This document shows, piece by piece, positions 33,139 through 46,554 of a stretch of DNA of 64,000 bases. Position numbers and translations under genes: made by a program. Source of the DNA: Selaginella moellendorffii (lineage: Eukaryota; Streptophyta; Lycopodiopsida; Selaginellales; Selaginellaceae). Location of the stretch: NCBI RefSeq assembly GCF_000143415.4, contig NW_003314285.1, positions 531,469 through 595,468 of the forward strand, read 5' to 3'. The notes under the pieces are model-generated. The model was not told the DNA's origin. It did no database searches and saw only the letters and a program-made list of their open reading frames with translations. The stretch's first letter is position 1; every line of letters begins with the position of its first letter.

Positions 33139-33242
33139 GCACCACAAATGAGAGAGAGAAAAAGAGAGAATCTCGGTATGTACGCTTCACTTTGTAACGC
33201 AATCTTGGTCTACGCATTTACGTGGAAAGGGTCGTTTGTTTT

Positions 33243-34814
33243 TCAGCTCTCTCGAGCGCGAGCATTCGACCAAAGAACATACGGTATGGCGAGTTTGGAA
33301 TCTAGCTGAGCTACTTTTTTGGCGGCGTCTAGCTGGTGATGGTGGCCTGAGCTGAGCAGCAAGTTGGTCCACGCGACAACCCCTGGCTGGAAGGGCATAT
33401 GCTGCATCAAGTCGCGACAGTCCCCCGGGATTCGGGCCCTGGCAAGCATGTCAACAACGCAGACGTAATGCTCCTCGGCCATCTCAACGTCGAAATCAGC
33501 CGCCATCGATGAGCAGTGATCCAAGGCGGTGGCCAGCTCCCCGCGACGACTCGAGGCACACAAAACGCTGCGGAAAGTGACTTGGTTTGGCATCACGCCT
33601 TCCGAGATCATGTCTCGAAACAGGCCCAGGCACGCATCCCAATCCGCAGCTCGAGCAGCCGCGGTGATCACGGCTGTCCAGGGGACAACGCTGTTCGTGT
33701 GGCGGATCGATTGGAAGGCCTCGAGAGTTGCTTCCAGAGTGGAACACTTTCCAAAGGCCGAGACAATCGCGCTGCCGACGCTCACGTCTTCGTCCAGGCC
33801 CAAGCTGGCGGCCTCGGAGCAAATGAGCTTGGCCATTGGGAGCAGTGACGCGGATCCGCAGGCATCCAAGACGTTTAAAAATGTGATCTTGTTTGGGCGG
33901 ACGCCTTCGAGATCCATCGTGGAAAACGTTCGCACGGCGTCCGAGTGGAGGCCGTGACGGGCATATGCGGAGATCATGGCGGACCAGGCAACCACATTTT
34001 TTTGTGGAGCGGAATTAAATGCTGCTACTGATTTGGGGAGCTCGCTGTTTGTGGAGTATGCGGAGATCATCACGTTCCACGCCGCGGAATCCTTGACGGC
34101 GATGTTTTGGAATATTTCCTCCGCTTGGCACAGATGCCCGGCCTGGGCATTTGCAGAGATCATAGCAGTGCGAAGGATTGTGTCTCTTTTGTGCAAAGGA
34201 ACTTTGTTGTAGACCTCTTGGGCTTGATTGAAACTTCCTGTTTTTGTGAGCCATGTGATTAGAGATGTTGCGATTTGAGGACTCGAGATCAGTCCACAAT
34301 CATTGGCAACGGTTTGGATCATAGTTATAAAGTGATGATGCAGAGATTCGGAACCTAAACTTATGAAACTGGAAACGCTGGGTCCAGTTCCTTCTAGGAG
34401 CATCTTTTCAAAACACTCAAGTGCATCTTGCAAATGCCCGTTCATGGCAAATGCTGAAATCATGGCATTCCATGTTACAACGTTCTTTTGTGGCATTTTC
34501 TGAAATATGGAAAATGCATGATCGACATGGCCGATTCGGCCATACCCTGCAAGAATCGTCGTCCACGACGCGATATTTGGGTACGGCATGGCTTCAAACA
34601 TTACCTCCGCCTTTTGCATATGCCCTCTATGGGCATATGCCGACATTATAAGATTCCATGACAGTGTGCTCTTTTTCCGAATGTCAGTGAAAACCGCAAA
34701 AGCTGCGTCGAGCTCCCCACGCTTTCCGTAAAATTGTACCAGCGAATTTGCAAAAGAGACGTCTGCGAGCGAGAATTTCCCACTTTGCACGTCGATGAGC
34801 ACCATAATGCCCAC
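33243..34814 (-). CDS. Pentatricopeptide repeat protein, PLS class, no complete E/DYW end
   Basis: A single 523-codon exon of tandem PPR motifs (for example NVVTWNAMISAFAMNGHLQDA, NVVAWSAMISAYARHGLHSDA, and PNKITFLNVLDACGSA). PLS-class PPR proteins bind organelle RNA and commonly guide C-to-U editing. Residues after about 490 resemble the start of an E domain (GVVAWTNLLLSSGHH), but the usual following motifs and the DYW deaminase are absent, so any editing would need a partner. No clear transit peptide is visible at the N-terminus (MGIMVLIDVQSGKF), and the first motif seems to start inside a repeat, so the true start may lie upstream or the gene may be 5'-truncated. It converges on SYF2 and diverges from the ABC transporter. 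Confidence 0.85.
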   Translation of the reverse strand: MGIMVLIDVQSGKFSLADVSFANSLVQFYGKRGELDAAFAVFTDIRKKSTLSWNLIMSAYAHRGHMQKAEVMFEAMPYPNIASWTTILAGYGRIGHVDHAFSIFQKMPQKNVVTWNAMISAFAMNGHLQDALECFEKMLLEGTGPSVSSFISLGSESLHHHFITMIQTVANDCGLISSPQIATSLITWLTKTGSFNQAQEVYNKVPLHKRDTILRTAMISANAQAGHLCQAEEIFQNIAVKDSAAWNVMISAYSTNSELPKSVAAFNSAPQKNVVAWSAMISAYARHGLHSDAVRTFSTMDLEGVRPNKITFLNVLDACGSASLLPMAKLICSEAASLGLDEDVSVGSAIVSAFGKCSTLEATLEAFQSIRHTNSVVPWTAVITAAARAADWDACLGLFRDMISEGVMPNQVTFRSVLCASSRRGELATALDHCSSMAADFDVEMAEEHYVCVVDMLARARIPGDCRDLMQHMPFQPGVVAWTNLLLSSGHHHQLDAAKKVAQLDSKLAIPYVLWSNARARES

Positions 34815-35438
34815 TTCTCAACTTTTTAAAGTTCCCGAACATCATCGTACGAGAATCAGTCCTTTCCAAATGGTGGAGGAGATGGGAGTCGCAAGAGAGA
34901 TTAGAGACCTTCCAATCAAAGTGAAGAGCTTTTGTGGAGGAATAGATTCATATCTGATACAGTCCCTTGGTTGGACCATCCAAGCTTGGAACAAAATTCT
35001 ATCGGATCACTCCACAGTTGACTGTGAATGCATAAACAAGATTTTTCCTTACACAAGGTTTGTATTAAAATTGAGTGAGTGACACCGCATTGTCACAAAG
35101 AAAATCACCACGTGTTTTGGTGATTTTGATAAGTTGCGTGGAGAAAATTGTGTTCTGTAGCGAGGAAAATATTCCGATGGTTCCTCGCAAGGTTCTTCGA
35201 ATTGTAGCATTGAGAGAGAGTGTGGAAGTTTGGAGCCCATAATTTAAATCTAGGTTATGAGAAAAATCATGTGAGTGTTGATATCGACCCGGATGACACT
35301 TCGCTTCTCTCCTTCCTTCGCGATTCCAAATGCTGGCCGATCGGGGCTAGGGATGGTCGCGGATTTCTCTTAGATCGGCCTCGAAATATTTCGGGCTCGT
35401 CGATCGCCGCGGTCGATCGATCGGGGTTCTTTCCCTCC
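34815..35438. other. Divergent intergenic region between the PPR and ABCG genes
   Basis: No gene. An in-frame ATG at 35220 could extend the transporter by 73 residues, but that leader has no family similarity. Confidence 0.5.
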
Positions 35439-38400
35439 ATGGCGGAGCTTGGGGGATCTAGCGGCGTGGTGGAGGGCGAGGGGAGGATTTCCTTGAGCGA
35501 GAATACGTGGGAGGAGAGGGTGTTTGGGCGGCCGTCGAGCGATTCGCGGCGGGCCGAGGATGAGGCGACGCTCAAGTGGATCGCGCTTCAGAAGCTGCCG
35601 AGCATGGATCGAATGCGCACGGCGCTGGTCCGGGGCGATGGCGGGGAGAAGGATTTCGAGGCGGTGGATGTGGCCAAGCTGGGGATCGCGTACAAGCAGC
35701 GGATTATGGAGCAAGTGGCGCTCGACAACGAGCGATTCTTGCGGAAGCTGCGGGATCGCATTGACAAGTATCCATTCTTTCTCCCTTTTCTTGCCTGCTT
35801 GGGAAATCCTTCTCTCTTGATCTTGGAGACTCATCCCTCCCCTCTCTTATATCCAGTTTTCATTGTGAGCCTACGATGTGCTTGGATCTTTCTCATTTCT
35901 TTCTTTCGATTGTTTTGGTTTTTTGTTTTGTTCTAGAGTGGAGATCGATCTACCCAAGATCGAAGTTCGCTTCCAGGATTTACATGTTGATGCTGATGTC
36001 TATGTTGGAGGCCGGGCTCTCCCCACGCTCTACAACTACACCATCAACACGATCGAAGTATGATAAGCTGAGAATCTTTCCTCTGCTCTTCCTTCTCCAA
36101 GTTGACTCTGTGTTTGATATCTTTGTCCTTGGCCGGAATTCCAGGAGCTCTTTGGATCGCTTCGGCTATCTCCTACTAAGAAACGAGTGCTCACCATCCT
36201 TGACAACGTTACTGGCATCATCAAGCCGTGCAGGTGCTAATTAGATCACGCAATCCTTGTTGAAACATTTGCTTCTTCCCATTTTTCTGGATTTTTTTCC
36301 AGGCTGACTTTACTTCTGGGACCTCCCGGCTCGGGAAAGACAACTTTCTTAAAGGCACTATGCGGAAAGTTAGATCACGACCTCCGGGTAATACTATTTT
36401 TTTTTGGTTCTTTTGGATATTTGTTGGACACACAAGCTTTTCAGGTTTCAGGGAACGTTACATACAATGGATGCGAGTTTAGCGAGTTTGTGCCACACAG
36501 GACGTCGGGATATATCAGCCAGACTGACCTTCACACCCCGGAGCTTACTGTCCGAGAGACCCTGGACTTTTCTTGTCGGTGTCAAGGTGTTGGATCACGA
36601 TATGGTAAGATCGATGTTTGACGAGCTTGACACTGACGAGCTCTTTTGTTTGCTCTTTAGATATGCTTGCGGAGCTCTGTAGACGTGAGAAGGCTGCTGG
36701 AATCAAACCAGACCCTGATATTGACGCTTTTATGAAGGTAAGAGCTGAGAGCTGAGAATGTTTATCGTGATTATAGTTCTTCTATGTCGGATTTATTAAT
36801 TCTCTTTCGTGTCAGGCTTTGGCTTTGGAAGGACAGGAACGAAACATTCGGACGGACTACGTTCTCAAGGTAAAGTTCCTGATCTATATACTATGTCGTC
36901 ACATTTACTTTTAAGTTTTATGTCCGGGGCCACAGGTTTTAGGACTCGACATATGCGCTGACACGCTAGTTGGCGATCAAATGCGTCGCGGAATTTCTGG
37001 TGGGCAGAAGAAACGACTTACAACAGGTAAGTAAAAGTCTCTCAAGACAGTTCTAAGCAGTACTGACTTTGTTTACTCTGTCAGGAGAAGTTCTTGTTGG
37101 ACCAGCAAAAGCTTTGTTCATGGATGAGATCTCGACAGGCCTAGACAGCTCCACTACGTACCAAATTGTCAAGCATTTGAGGCAAACTGTGCACAATGCC
37201 GACTACACCATCATTGTCTCGCTTCTCCAGCCGGCTCCAGAGGTTTACAATCTCTTCGACGATCTTATATTGCTTGCCGAGGGGCGTATAATCTATCAAG
37301 GACCCTGCAACATGATTCTCGATTTCTTTTATTCGCTGGGATTCAAGTGTCCTGAAAGAAAAGGCGTGGCAGACTTTCTCCAGGAGGTAAATTCATAGAA
37401 AAAGAAAGGAACGATCTCAAACTTGCTCTTAATGTCAGGTGATATCAAGAAAGGACCAGGAACAGTACTGGATGGATTCAAGTCGAGAGTATAGATATGT
37501 TTCTGTGGAAGACTTCACGCTAGCTTTCTCAAGGCATCATATTGGCCAGGATCTAGCGAGAGAACTCAAAGTGCCGTACGACAAGTCCAAGAGCAATCCT
37601 GCTGCTTTGGTGACAAAGCAATATGGGTCAACCAGCTGGAACATCTTTCAAGCTTGCGTTGCGAAAGAAGTTCTTCTCATGAAACGCAATGCTTTTATCT
37701 ATGCTTTTAAAACCACACAGGTTTGTGTGTACTATTCTCTTTTTCTTTAAGCGAAGTTCTAACTATGATTTTATGATTGTTCTTCCTTGCAGATTTTGGT
37801 GATGGCGACCGTGAGTATGACCGTGTTCTTGCGAACGCAGCATCACATTTCTGTCACAGACGGAACTATTCTGGTTTCCTCTCTTTTCTACTCGATCGTT
37901 GTCATCATGTTTAATGGTTTTGCGGAGCTCGCAATGACCATTAACAGGTTACCAATATTTTACAAGCAACGGAACTTGCTCTATCCGTCTTGGGCATTTT
38001 CCGTTCCGGCTTGGATCATGAGAATGCCCTTCTCGCTGCTTGAGACTGCGATTTGGGTGTTCCTAACTTACTGGGTTATCGGCTATGCTCCAGAGGTTGG
38101 AAGGTAAGAACTTATGTTTCCTCTTGAGCATTATCTTTCCCTGAGTGGTTGAAAACATGTAGATTCTTTCGCCAGTTTTTGTTGCTCTTCACGCTTCACA
38201 ACATGGCAATGTCTGGATTTCGTTTCATGGCATCTTTGGGAAGAACTATGCTCGTTGCAAATACTTTTGGTTCCTTTTCGCTGGTACTCGTCTTCATTCT
38301 TGGTGGTTTTGTCATCTCTCGAAGTAAGTTGAAGACAAACCTTGTTTTCTTATGGACACTAAAGTTTGGTATAGATGCTATTCATCCGTGGTGGATCTGG

Positions 38401-41271
38401 GCTTATTGGTCATCGCCTCTGATGTACGCACAAAACGCTATTGCCGTTAATGAGTTCACGGCCCCAAGATGGCGAGTGGTAAAATTTTCACCATTCTTTC
38501 TTTTTTAATCTCTTACTCTATGAATTTCTACTGCAGCTTGCACCAAATTCCACCGAAAGTGTCGGTACAATTGTGCTCAAGGCTCGAGGGATTTTTCCAG
38601 ATCCTTCTTGGTTTTGGATTGGAATTGGCGCCCTTGTCGGGTTTGCGATTTTCTTTAACATCTTTTTCACTATAGCGTTAACGGTTCTCAAGCGTAAGAT
38701 TATAATCCTTTACTTTCAAGTAGCTCAACTTCTGGTTTCACAGCTTTTGGAAAACCATCGGTGATTCTTTCTGAGGAAACATTGAACGAGAAACACAAAA
38801 CCAAGACCGGACAAGCTGTGAACTCTAGCTCTCAGGAGAAGTCATCCCAGAGTTTTAGAAAATCATTTGGTTTTCATTCAAATGGTATTGTTCTCAAATT
38901 GATTTCCATATTCAAAGTCTGCCATTATTTCCTCAGGGGACCCCGAATCTGGAGATGTAAAAACAGGCATGGTGCTACCTTTCCAGCCACTGTCCATAGC
39001 TTTCCACAAAGTCAGCTACTTTGTTGACATGCCTAAGGTCGGTTTTAGCTTCACGTTTACAATCCTCACTGACAGGCTTGGTTTTGTAACTTCGCAGGAG
39101 ATGAAAGCACAAGGAGAAACTCTGGACAGGCTTCAGCTTCTCAAGGAGGTGAGCGGGGCTTTCAGGCCTGGAGTTCTCACAGCACTAGTTGGCGTAAGTG
39201 GAGCGGGGAAGACGACTCTAATGGATGTTCTTGCTGGTCGTAAGACTGGTGGCTACATTGAAGGCGAAATTAGCATCAATGGCTATCCAAAGAAGCAAGA
39301 CACTTTTGCTCGAATCTCCGGCTACTGCGAGCAGACTGATATCCATTCTCCAAATGTGACAGTTGAAGAATCTCTCATTTACTCGTCATGGTTGCGGCTT
39401 CCGAAAGAAGTTGACAAACAAACGAGACTGGTACGGTAATCCTTGCGAAACTTGTTAGCTCTCTCCTTGTTCTAAATGCTTGCGTCTTCGTTTTGTTGTA
39501 ACAGATGTTTGTGAAGGAGGTGATGTCTCTTGTGGAACTCACGCCTCTCAGAAACGCTCTTGTTGGTCTCCCTGGAGTGAGTGGACTCTCGGTGGAGCAA
39601 AGGAAGAGGCTGACTATTGCCGTGGAGCTTGTTTCGAATCCTTCCATCATTTTTATGGACGAGCCAACTTCGGGACTTGACGCTCGTGCTGCAGCCATTG
39701 TGATGAGAACTGTTCGTAACACTGTGGACACGGGAAGAACAGTGGTATGCACCATTCACCAGCCTAGCATCGACATATTTGAGTCTTTTGACGAGGTATA
39801 TAAATATCATACATCTCTGATATTGCGGGAGTTCATGGTTGGATTTCACAGCTATTATTGATGAAAGGAGGTGGTCAAGTGATCTATGCAGGACCTCTCG
39901 GTAGACACTCCCACCACCTTATAGAATTCTTCCAGGTACGTTAATGAAATGCTGGGTATCATATGTAATGATACATGTTTCGTGTTTTTCTCAGGCCGTG
40001 GAAGGTGTTCCAGCTATTGAAGATGGAAGTAACCCAGCAACCTGGATGCTCGATGTCACTGCTGAGGAGGTCGAAGTCAGACTTGGAATCGATTTCGCAA
40101 AGTACTACGAACAATCTTCTTTGTACAAGTAAGTCATCACTTCTCTGGATATGGTTTTGATTCCAGCTTTATCACCAGGCAAAACGATGCTCTTGTGGAG
40201 AGACTGAGCAAGCCAATGCCAGACTCGAGCGACCTCCACTTTCCAACCAAATACTCTCAGTCATTCTATATCCAATGCAAGGCTTGCTTCTGGAAGCAAT
40301 ATCGTTCTTATTGGAAGAATCCTCATTACAACGTGGTTCGCTACTTCTTCACTACAGTATGCGCTCTACTATTTGGAACGATCTTCTGGCGAGAAGGGAA
40401 AAATATGTAAGGAAATCTCTTTCACATTCCAAAGCTCACTAGAGTTCTTGTATGATCAGACGAACAGAGCAAGAGCTGTTTAACGTGATGGGATCGATGT
40501 ACGCTGCTTGCCTGTTTCTCGGAGTTAACAACTGCACCGCAGCTCAACCTGTTGTTGGTGTCGAGAGGACTGTATTCTATCGAGAACGGGCAGCAGGGAT
40601 GTATTCAGCAATTCCATACGCTTTAGCACAGGTTTGTCACACATATTCAAACTAAGCTCGTGGTTTATGCAAAGTTACCGCAGGTAGCAATCGAGATTCC
40701 TTATGTCTTCATCCAAACTGCGATCTATCTCATCATAGTTTACTCCACAATCGCATACGAGTGGTCACCAGATAAATTCTTTTGGTTCTTCTTCTTCATG
40801 TATTCCACATTCTTATACTTCACCTTCTATGGGATGATGGTGGTGTCTCTCACGCCGAACTATCAGCTGGCAGCAGTGGTTTCATCTGCATTCTTTGGTT
40901 TTTGGAATCTCTTCTCGGGGTTTTTGATCCCGCGTCCAGTAAGTTGGCTGATTGCCTCCTGCTATAATTGAGTTTTCATCTCGTTTTTGTTGTTTGTGTA
41001 GAAAATCCCGATATGGTGGAGATGGTATTACTATGCTAACCCAGTTGCGTGGACGCTCAATGGTCTCATAACTTCACAACTTGGGGACAGAGGAACAGTG
41101 ATGGATGTTCCTGGCAAAGGCCAACAAATTGTGCGAGATTACATCAAGCAGAGATTTGGTTTCCATAAGGATAGATTGGGCGAAATTGCTGCTGTCCATA
41201 TACTGTTTGTATTGGTGTTAGCTCTTACTTTCGCCTTTAGCATCAAATATTTTAACTTCCAGAAGAGATAA
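35439..41271 (+). CDS. Full-size ABCG transporter, pleiotropic drug resistance (PDR) type
   Basis: Twenty-four exons with GT/AG introns join in phase from 35439 to 41271 and give about 1443 residues, the usual length. Order: cytosolic N-terminus ([23 protein letters not shown]); first nucleotide-binding domain with Walker [11 protein letters not shown], signature [11 protein letters not shown] and Walker [17 protein letters not shown]; first set of membrane helices from 37793 ([16 protein letters not shown], then [20 protein letters not shown]); second domain with Walker [26 protein letters not shown] and [16 protein letters not shown]; second membrane set with the PDR hallmark [17 protein letters not shown] and ending FNFQKR. 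These plant transporters export hormones, phenolics or terpenoids at the plasma membrane; the substrate is not readable here. All catalytic motifs are intact. Start chosen at 35439 from the family N-terminus. Confidence 0.95.
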
Positions 41272-43464
41272 TTACCAAAACTAAACCTTTGGAAGATAAA
41301 CCTTTGATACAGATAACGTTATAGCGTATCTTCTGTTGGAAGCTTCCAATTGGTTCTTCTTTGTTAGCTGGAATTTTTTTTCTTAAGAACACGACAAAAA
41401 CGAAAATATGTGAGCAAACAAGGAAACTGGTGTACAAAGGTACTGCTGAAAAGTAGTAGCCAGCCAAACTTCATGGCAGGGGTGATTGGTTCTTTTCTTG
41501 TGCTCAAGCTAACAATATACTTATTTTTTCGGTAGTGATTTGATTATAAAAACAAACTAGTAGAAATTAATAATTTGCTACGCATTGCATGTAGCAACAC
41601 TTGGTTTGCTTAATAGTGGTGTTATTCCTACTTATTAATCCAATTGATCAAATAAGGTTTATAATTATAAGCATGTATGTAATTTATAAACACAAAATTA
41701 TTAGATGGTAGAATAAAAAAGAATATACTATTACTGGTATAATAAAATTTCTTAAACTTTATTAAGAAATTTTATAAATTATAAATATGTTTATAAATTA
41801 CAAATTATAAATACAAGATTAATCTAAATGAATAACAACCATTAGATGGTAGAATATCCAAGCATATTCTGGGTATATCCACTACCATCTCAGCCCCACA
41901 GGTTTGCTTAACAAACAAAAAAAGTAAAATGAGCTAAATATATTAAATTTCCTAGTATAAAATGTCATTTAATATAAATATTTAAAGTCAAGGAATATGC
42001 CAATTATAATTTTCCTAAAAAAGAGAAAAATATTATCTTAAACACTTCTTACAGTTAGTTGCAAAGGTTTGCTAGAATAATAAAATTAAAATTAAAATTA
42101 TAATAATTATATATATTATTATCATAAAAAAGTATAATCAAACATTTTGACAAGATTTAAGTTTTGAATTCATATGATTTAGCATAAATAATTATAAATT
42201 GTTTAAAGTTAGTAAATAAACTAGAATTTGGAGGTTCATATACGATAAGTTATACTGATAAAAATATTTATATCACAAAATTTTATTAATTTAATTATTA
42301 AAGTTAAAGAAGATTGCATTAGATAAATAACTTTATATAGTTGTGTGAGGTCCAAATGTACAATGTATATTAATATTAACGTAGTGGGATTTTGGTAGCC
42401 ATTGGATTGATTTCAATCTAGATCATATTCATTTATATAAACTAGGGTTTTTGGGCTAATTGATATGCATATTTTTATATATTCCATGCACTCGTAATAA
42501 GGGGTAGCTTTGATTGTCCTTAAAAAGTATTTGGATTTGTGCTTTTAGTTTAGATCTTGCTTTTGCATCATTTAAATCTCACTTTCTTTATAACTTTTTC
42601 AATTTATTCTCTCTTGTTTTTTTTTTCTTTTTCATTTATCTTCATGTTAGAGCAATAACCTCCTCCTCCTTTGACTCTAGAGCAATAGTTAGTGCAATTA
42701 ATTAATGTTATATAATTGTAATTGAATAATTAAACTCAATTAATTACAACATTTATGGCATATGGCACAACTCCTTTTGCTTTTATTGCCAATCCTCGTA
42801 TTTAGCTAGAGTTCTTCAGAGGGAATCTTAAGGATGATATGTACTATTGATTTGATCACTTTACGGTGATTGCTATCTATCATTTTTAAAATAATGTTAA
42901 GCATTTATGTGAGTTTCCCATGTATCTTTAAAGGATAGTATTGCAGGCCACACACATAAATTGGAGCATTCTCCTGAACTTCTTTAAGCATATATTTGGA
43001 CATACTAACAATTGTAATAATGCTTTCCAATAATTTTATTGTCTTTGTCAATGGCCATCTGAGTTAATGATGCAATTTGGCATTTACTTTTGAAGTTTCT
43101 TGCTTCATAAGAAGCTAAATATGTTAGAGTGTATTAAGTTGGGAATGTTATGGTTAACATTTCGTCAAACTTTTATGGGACTTATATATACACTTTAGCC
43201 ACCCTTCACAATGCTCTTCAACTAATACAATATTATGAAATATTGTTTTTTCCACTTCTCACTATATGTCTTTCAACTCCACTTCTTATGGGAGATGGTT
43301 TTACTTTGATAGAGATTGATGTTGTTATTGCTTTTGTTCAAAAACAAAGGTGAGGATATGGTTGTGGCCATGATGTCCATTATTAAGCGTGTGATAAAAT
43401 TGGTGTAGCGCACTTTATCTCTCTCCCTTTAAGCTAACTGGAAAAAGGGCAATTGCTTGATGAG
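41272..43464. other. AT-rich intergenic region with a small foldback
   Basis: No gene. At 41844-41890 AGATGGTAG and its complement CTACCATCT form a hairpin, and the word ATTAGATGGTAGAAT also occurs at about 41700. A second perfect stem lies at about 41741-41775 (ATAAAATTTCTTA/TAAGAAATTTTAT). These look like miniature-transposon remains. Confidence 0.45.
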
Positions 43465-44176
43465 TGTCGCAAATGTGACTTCGGGTATCGAAAGTTACTT
43501 GTCGGCTAGTCCTTTCGGATATTCTTTCCTTACTGCCACGATGGCAGGAGGTCGGTATTGCTGGACCCGTTATCAGTTTCCCATTTGAGCTAGTTGAGAA
43601 ACTGGTCAATGACCGTATACTTAGATCGGATAAACATAAGGTAGAAACTCTATGTGTTTCTTGCTAAGCATACTCGGCCCGGTTTGCGAAACTCCTGTCA
43701 TTGGCTTGCACTTGCTAGTGTCAAGAGCCCCTGCGATATTGAGTTTGGTCCCTCAATATTCACTAGATGATAACTTACTGTGTCTGCCAAACACCCTTGC
43801 TATCATGCCCTTTGTGTTAGTCTCAATTCGGTCCCAAATGCTAATTATGGAAAGTGTCTAAATTTGCTCATTTGGCATATCTACGGAATGTAAAGATTGG
43901 CCTGAACACAATGGTGTTCGTCCTGTGTCCAAATTCGCAATCTAGCGCCATTCTATATTTAGTAAGTTTCGAGCTTGTCTCAGAGACTAACTCCTGGTAC
44001 TAAGGGAGGCTTGGGGTGAAAGCCCAAAACATGCGTTCCTCAAGGGGGGGGTTGTAGAGGGTTCCAAATGTATAGTAGGGATAGTGGGTAGGTCAGGCAT
44101 GGTCGACCAATCTGAGGCATAGTTTAGCTCCCATTTATGTGCTTGTCCTTGTTCTACGTCCGGCTTGGATCTAAAC
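43465..44176 (+). mobile_element. Element E2, 5' LTR, first part
   Basis: Begins TGTCGC and aligns with the first 712 bp or so of the E3 LTR (56953-58093). It breaks off at CTAAACCC, exactly where the sequence resumes at 48616 (AAGCTCCACACC); E3 reads CTAAGCCCAAGCTCC across this point. So 44177-48615 is an insertion. Confidence 0.8.
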
Positions 44177-44177
44177 C

Positions 44178-45016
44178 CCACCATGTCCCACAAGAGGTCC
44201 ATCATGACACTCTTCTAAGGCCACCTTCCTTAGTTCCCCTTCTGGAATATACACCCTTGTTTGCTTGTAATAGATGAGTCCGTTGCATTTCACATAGCCC
44301 GTTTTCTCTTCTGTTGGCAGCTCACCTCTCTGGTGAGCTTCCTGTGCCTCTAGATTCCTCAGCAACACTTCTTGTGCTAGACTATCGTTCTCATATGCTG
44401 TCCGCACATCGTCCCAAAAGGTTGCTGTTGCGCAAGTATTGCCAATCTCAAGCTCGCTTTTCGACTTAGCGCATCCACCACAATATTGCTCTTCCAAGGC
44501 TTGTACAGAATCTCGCAATCAAACTCGGCCAAGGCATTGGCCCACCGACCCTGTTTCCCTCTCAGGTCAGGCTATGACAAGAAGTGTTTCGTTGGCACAT
44601 TGTCCGTGTAAACCTTGAAGTGTCTCCCAAGGTAGTGTCGCCACTCCTTGAGTGCCTTGACCACCGCAAACAATTCCTTCTCATGGGCAGGCCACTTCTG
44701 TTGAGCCTTGTCCAACTTCTTTGAGAAGAACGCTACTAGATGGTTGTTTTGCTTCAAAACTGCGCCCAACGCAAAGTCCGAAGCATCCGTTTCTACCTCA
44801 AAGTCCTTACCAAAGTCTGGTAATGCCAGCACGGGAGCCTTCCTCAACTTCCCTTTGAGGTGGACAAATGCCATCTCGCATTCTGCTGTCCATACCATCT
44901 TCCCTTTTCCTGTTTGGTCCATTAAGGGCAGGGCTACTCTCAAATAGTGTCTAATAAACTTTCGGTAGTAGTTGCATAGCCCCAAGAATGCCCTCAACTC
45001 ATGTACATTCGATAAT
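44178..45016 (-). mobile_element. Ty3/gypsy fragment: RNase H region and zinc-finger-side linker
   Basis: Minus strand reads RAFLGLCNYYRKFIRHYLRV, then VETDASDFALGAVLKQNNH and the RNase H end (WRHYLGRHFKVYTDN); a second frame gives GELPTEEKTGYVKCNGLIYY and VALEECHDGPLVGHGG, the integrase HHCC approach. It corresponds to 62665-63503 of the copy at the right end. It ends at 45016, directly against an LTR end. Confidence 0.85.
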
Positions 45017-46521
45017 TGTAAGCCACAAATTTTTCCTTTCCAATTTGCCAGCTTACCTCGTCTATCCGACCAACACTGCCTTGGCTTGTGGTAAGTTCCC
45101 TTGCCAAGGTTCCCGCCTATTGTACTAGCTCCTACTTGGTCCTACTTGGTCTCAGCTACTCACTGCACAAGCAACGGAACATTAGCCATCCATCCACGGA
45201 TTCCCAAATCTCTCCCAATCCCCCTCCCTGGGTTAGACTGGACATAAGGTTCGGCTACACTCCCCACAGGCACAAGCAGTGAAGCACACCAAGCCTCTAG
45301 GTTCCTAACACCCCTTGGTACAACAAGACTTGATCATGGGACCCTCTAAATCCCAAGCCTTGGGTGCAACACTTGCTCTGGGACATCAAGGTGAAACACC
45401 GTGGCCTAACGGCCCGGTATGGGTACCTCTACCCCCGCACTTCCATCCCGAAGGGAAGGCCCAAGCCTCTAGGAAGGGCGAGGACCAATAAGCCACAAGG
45501 TACTCAAGTGGGGCACCACTCCACATGAGCTGGGAGCACCGCAGTCAGTTTCCCTTTCGGGAGTGGGAGCTGCTCTCAAGCACTTCCCTGGGTGGCCCCT
45601 CCGGCACCACCCAAGCCCATGCTCACTCCCACCCAAGGCCCCTGGGCCCCAGTCTCAACCTCAAGTCAGTTTGGAAGCACCACTGAAGAGTTCCTTCAAG
45701 ACTGGTTCCTGGACCTCACTATCCCTACTATACTTTTGGAACCCCCTGCAGCCCCCCCCCCCCCGGGAGACGCACGCTTTGGGCTTTCACCCCTTGACCC
45801 TATATAGTATTTGAACTTAGTCTTAGATTCAGAGGTCGGGATTCGGTCTCAGACTCAATCTCGGACTCGATCTCGGACCCGATCTCGGACCCGATTTCGG
45901 ACTCGACTTCGGACTCGACCTTGGACTCGGTCTCGGACCCGATTTGGATCTCGGACTCCGTCTCGAACTCGGTCTCGATCTCGGTCTCCGATTCGGCCTT
46001 GGCTCGATCACTGACTCTATCTCGAACTCGGTCTCAGAGTCGGTCTTGGACTCAATCTTCAATTTGGTCCCATCCGATGAACTCTTTGTCATTTCGGTCA
46101 AGCTTTCGGGGATCCTTTAGCCTACAACATCTCAGGGAGTCGGTTCTTTACAACTCCACCACCCATAGAAGAAGTTCGATGCCCACATCGAACGTCTCTT
46201 TTTATCCTACGACTTGTTGACCATGTCTCTGGGGGCATCCCCCCACTTAGCGGTGTGCCTAAGTTAGCCTCCCCGGTCAAGAGCCCATGACAACGGAATA
46301 TAGGTGTCCCTATACCCCTCACCTCACCACGCCCTAGTATGGGGTCGGGACTTGAACCCAGCCTTGCTTTACTAGGGGGTTGGGACTCGAACCCAACCTC
46401 CGTAGAATACGTCTACGGATTCAACATCCCTGCGGGGAGTCAGGCGTAGTGCCCTACGCCTGGTCGACCTAGCAGACCCATGCTAATTAGCTTACCTTCA
46501 GCGCGCCTTCGGGTCCCAACA
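45017..46521 (-). mobile_element. Ty3/gypsy LTR (copy 1)
   Basis: 1505 bp, TG...CA (plus strand TGTAAGCC ... GTCCCAACA), aligned with 59746-61273. It carries a minisatellite of TCGGACTC-like words at about 45824-46060. A C13 run lies at 45752-45764. It joins the RNase H fragment at its left end and continues into the chromodomain on its right. Confidence 0.8.
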
Positions 46522-46554
46522 TATGCCACTTGCTCAACTTTGCAAATTGATATT

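Noticed and set aside
33496-33957. Several 100-140-codon frames across the PPR gene
   Set aside because: GC-rich shadows of the PPR coding frame with no family similarity.
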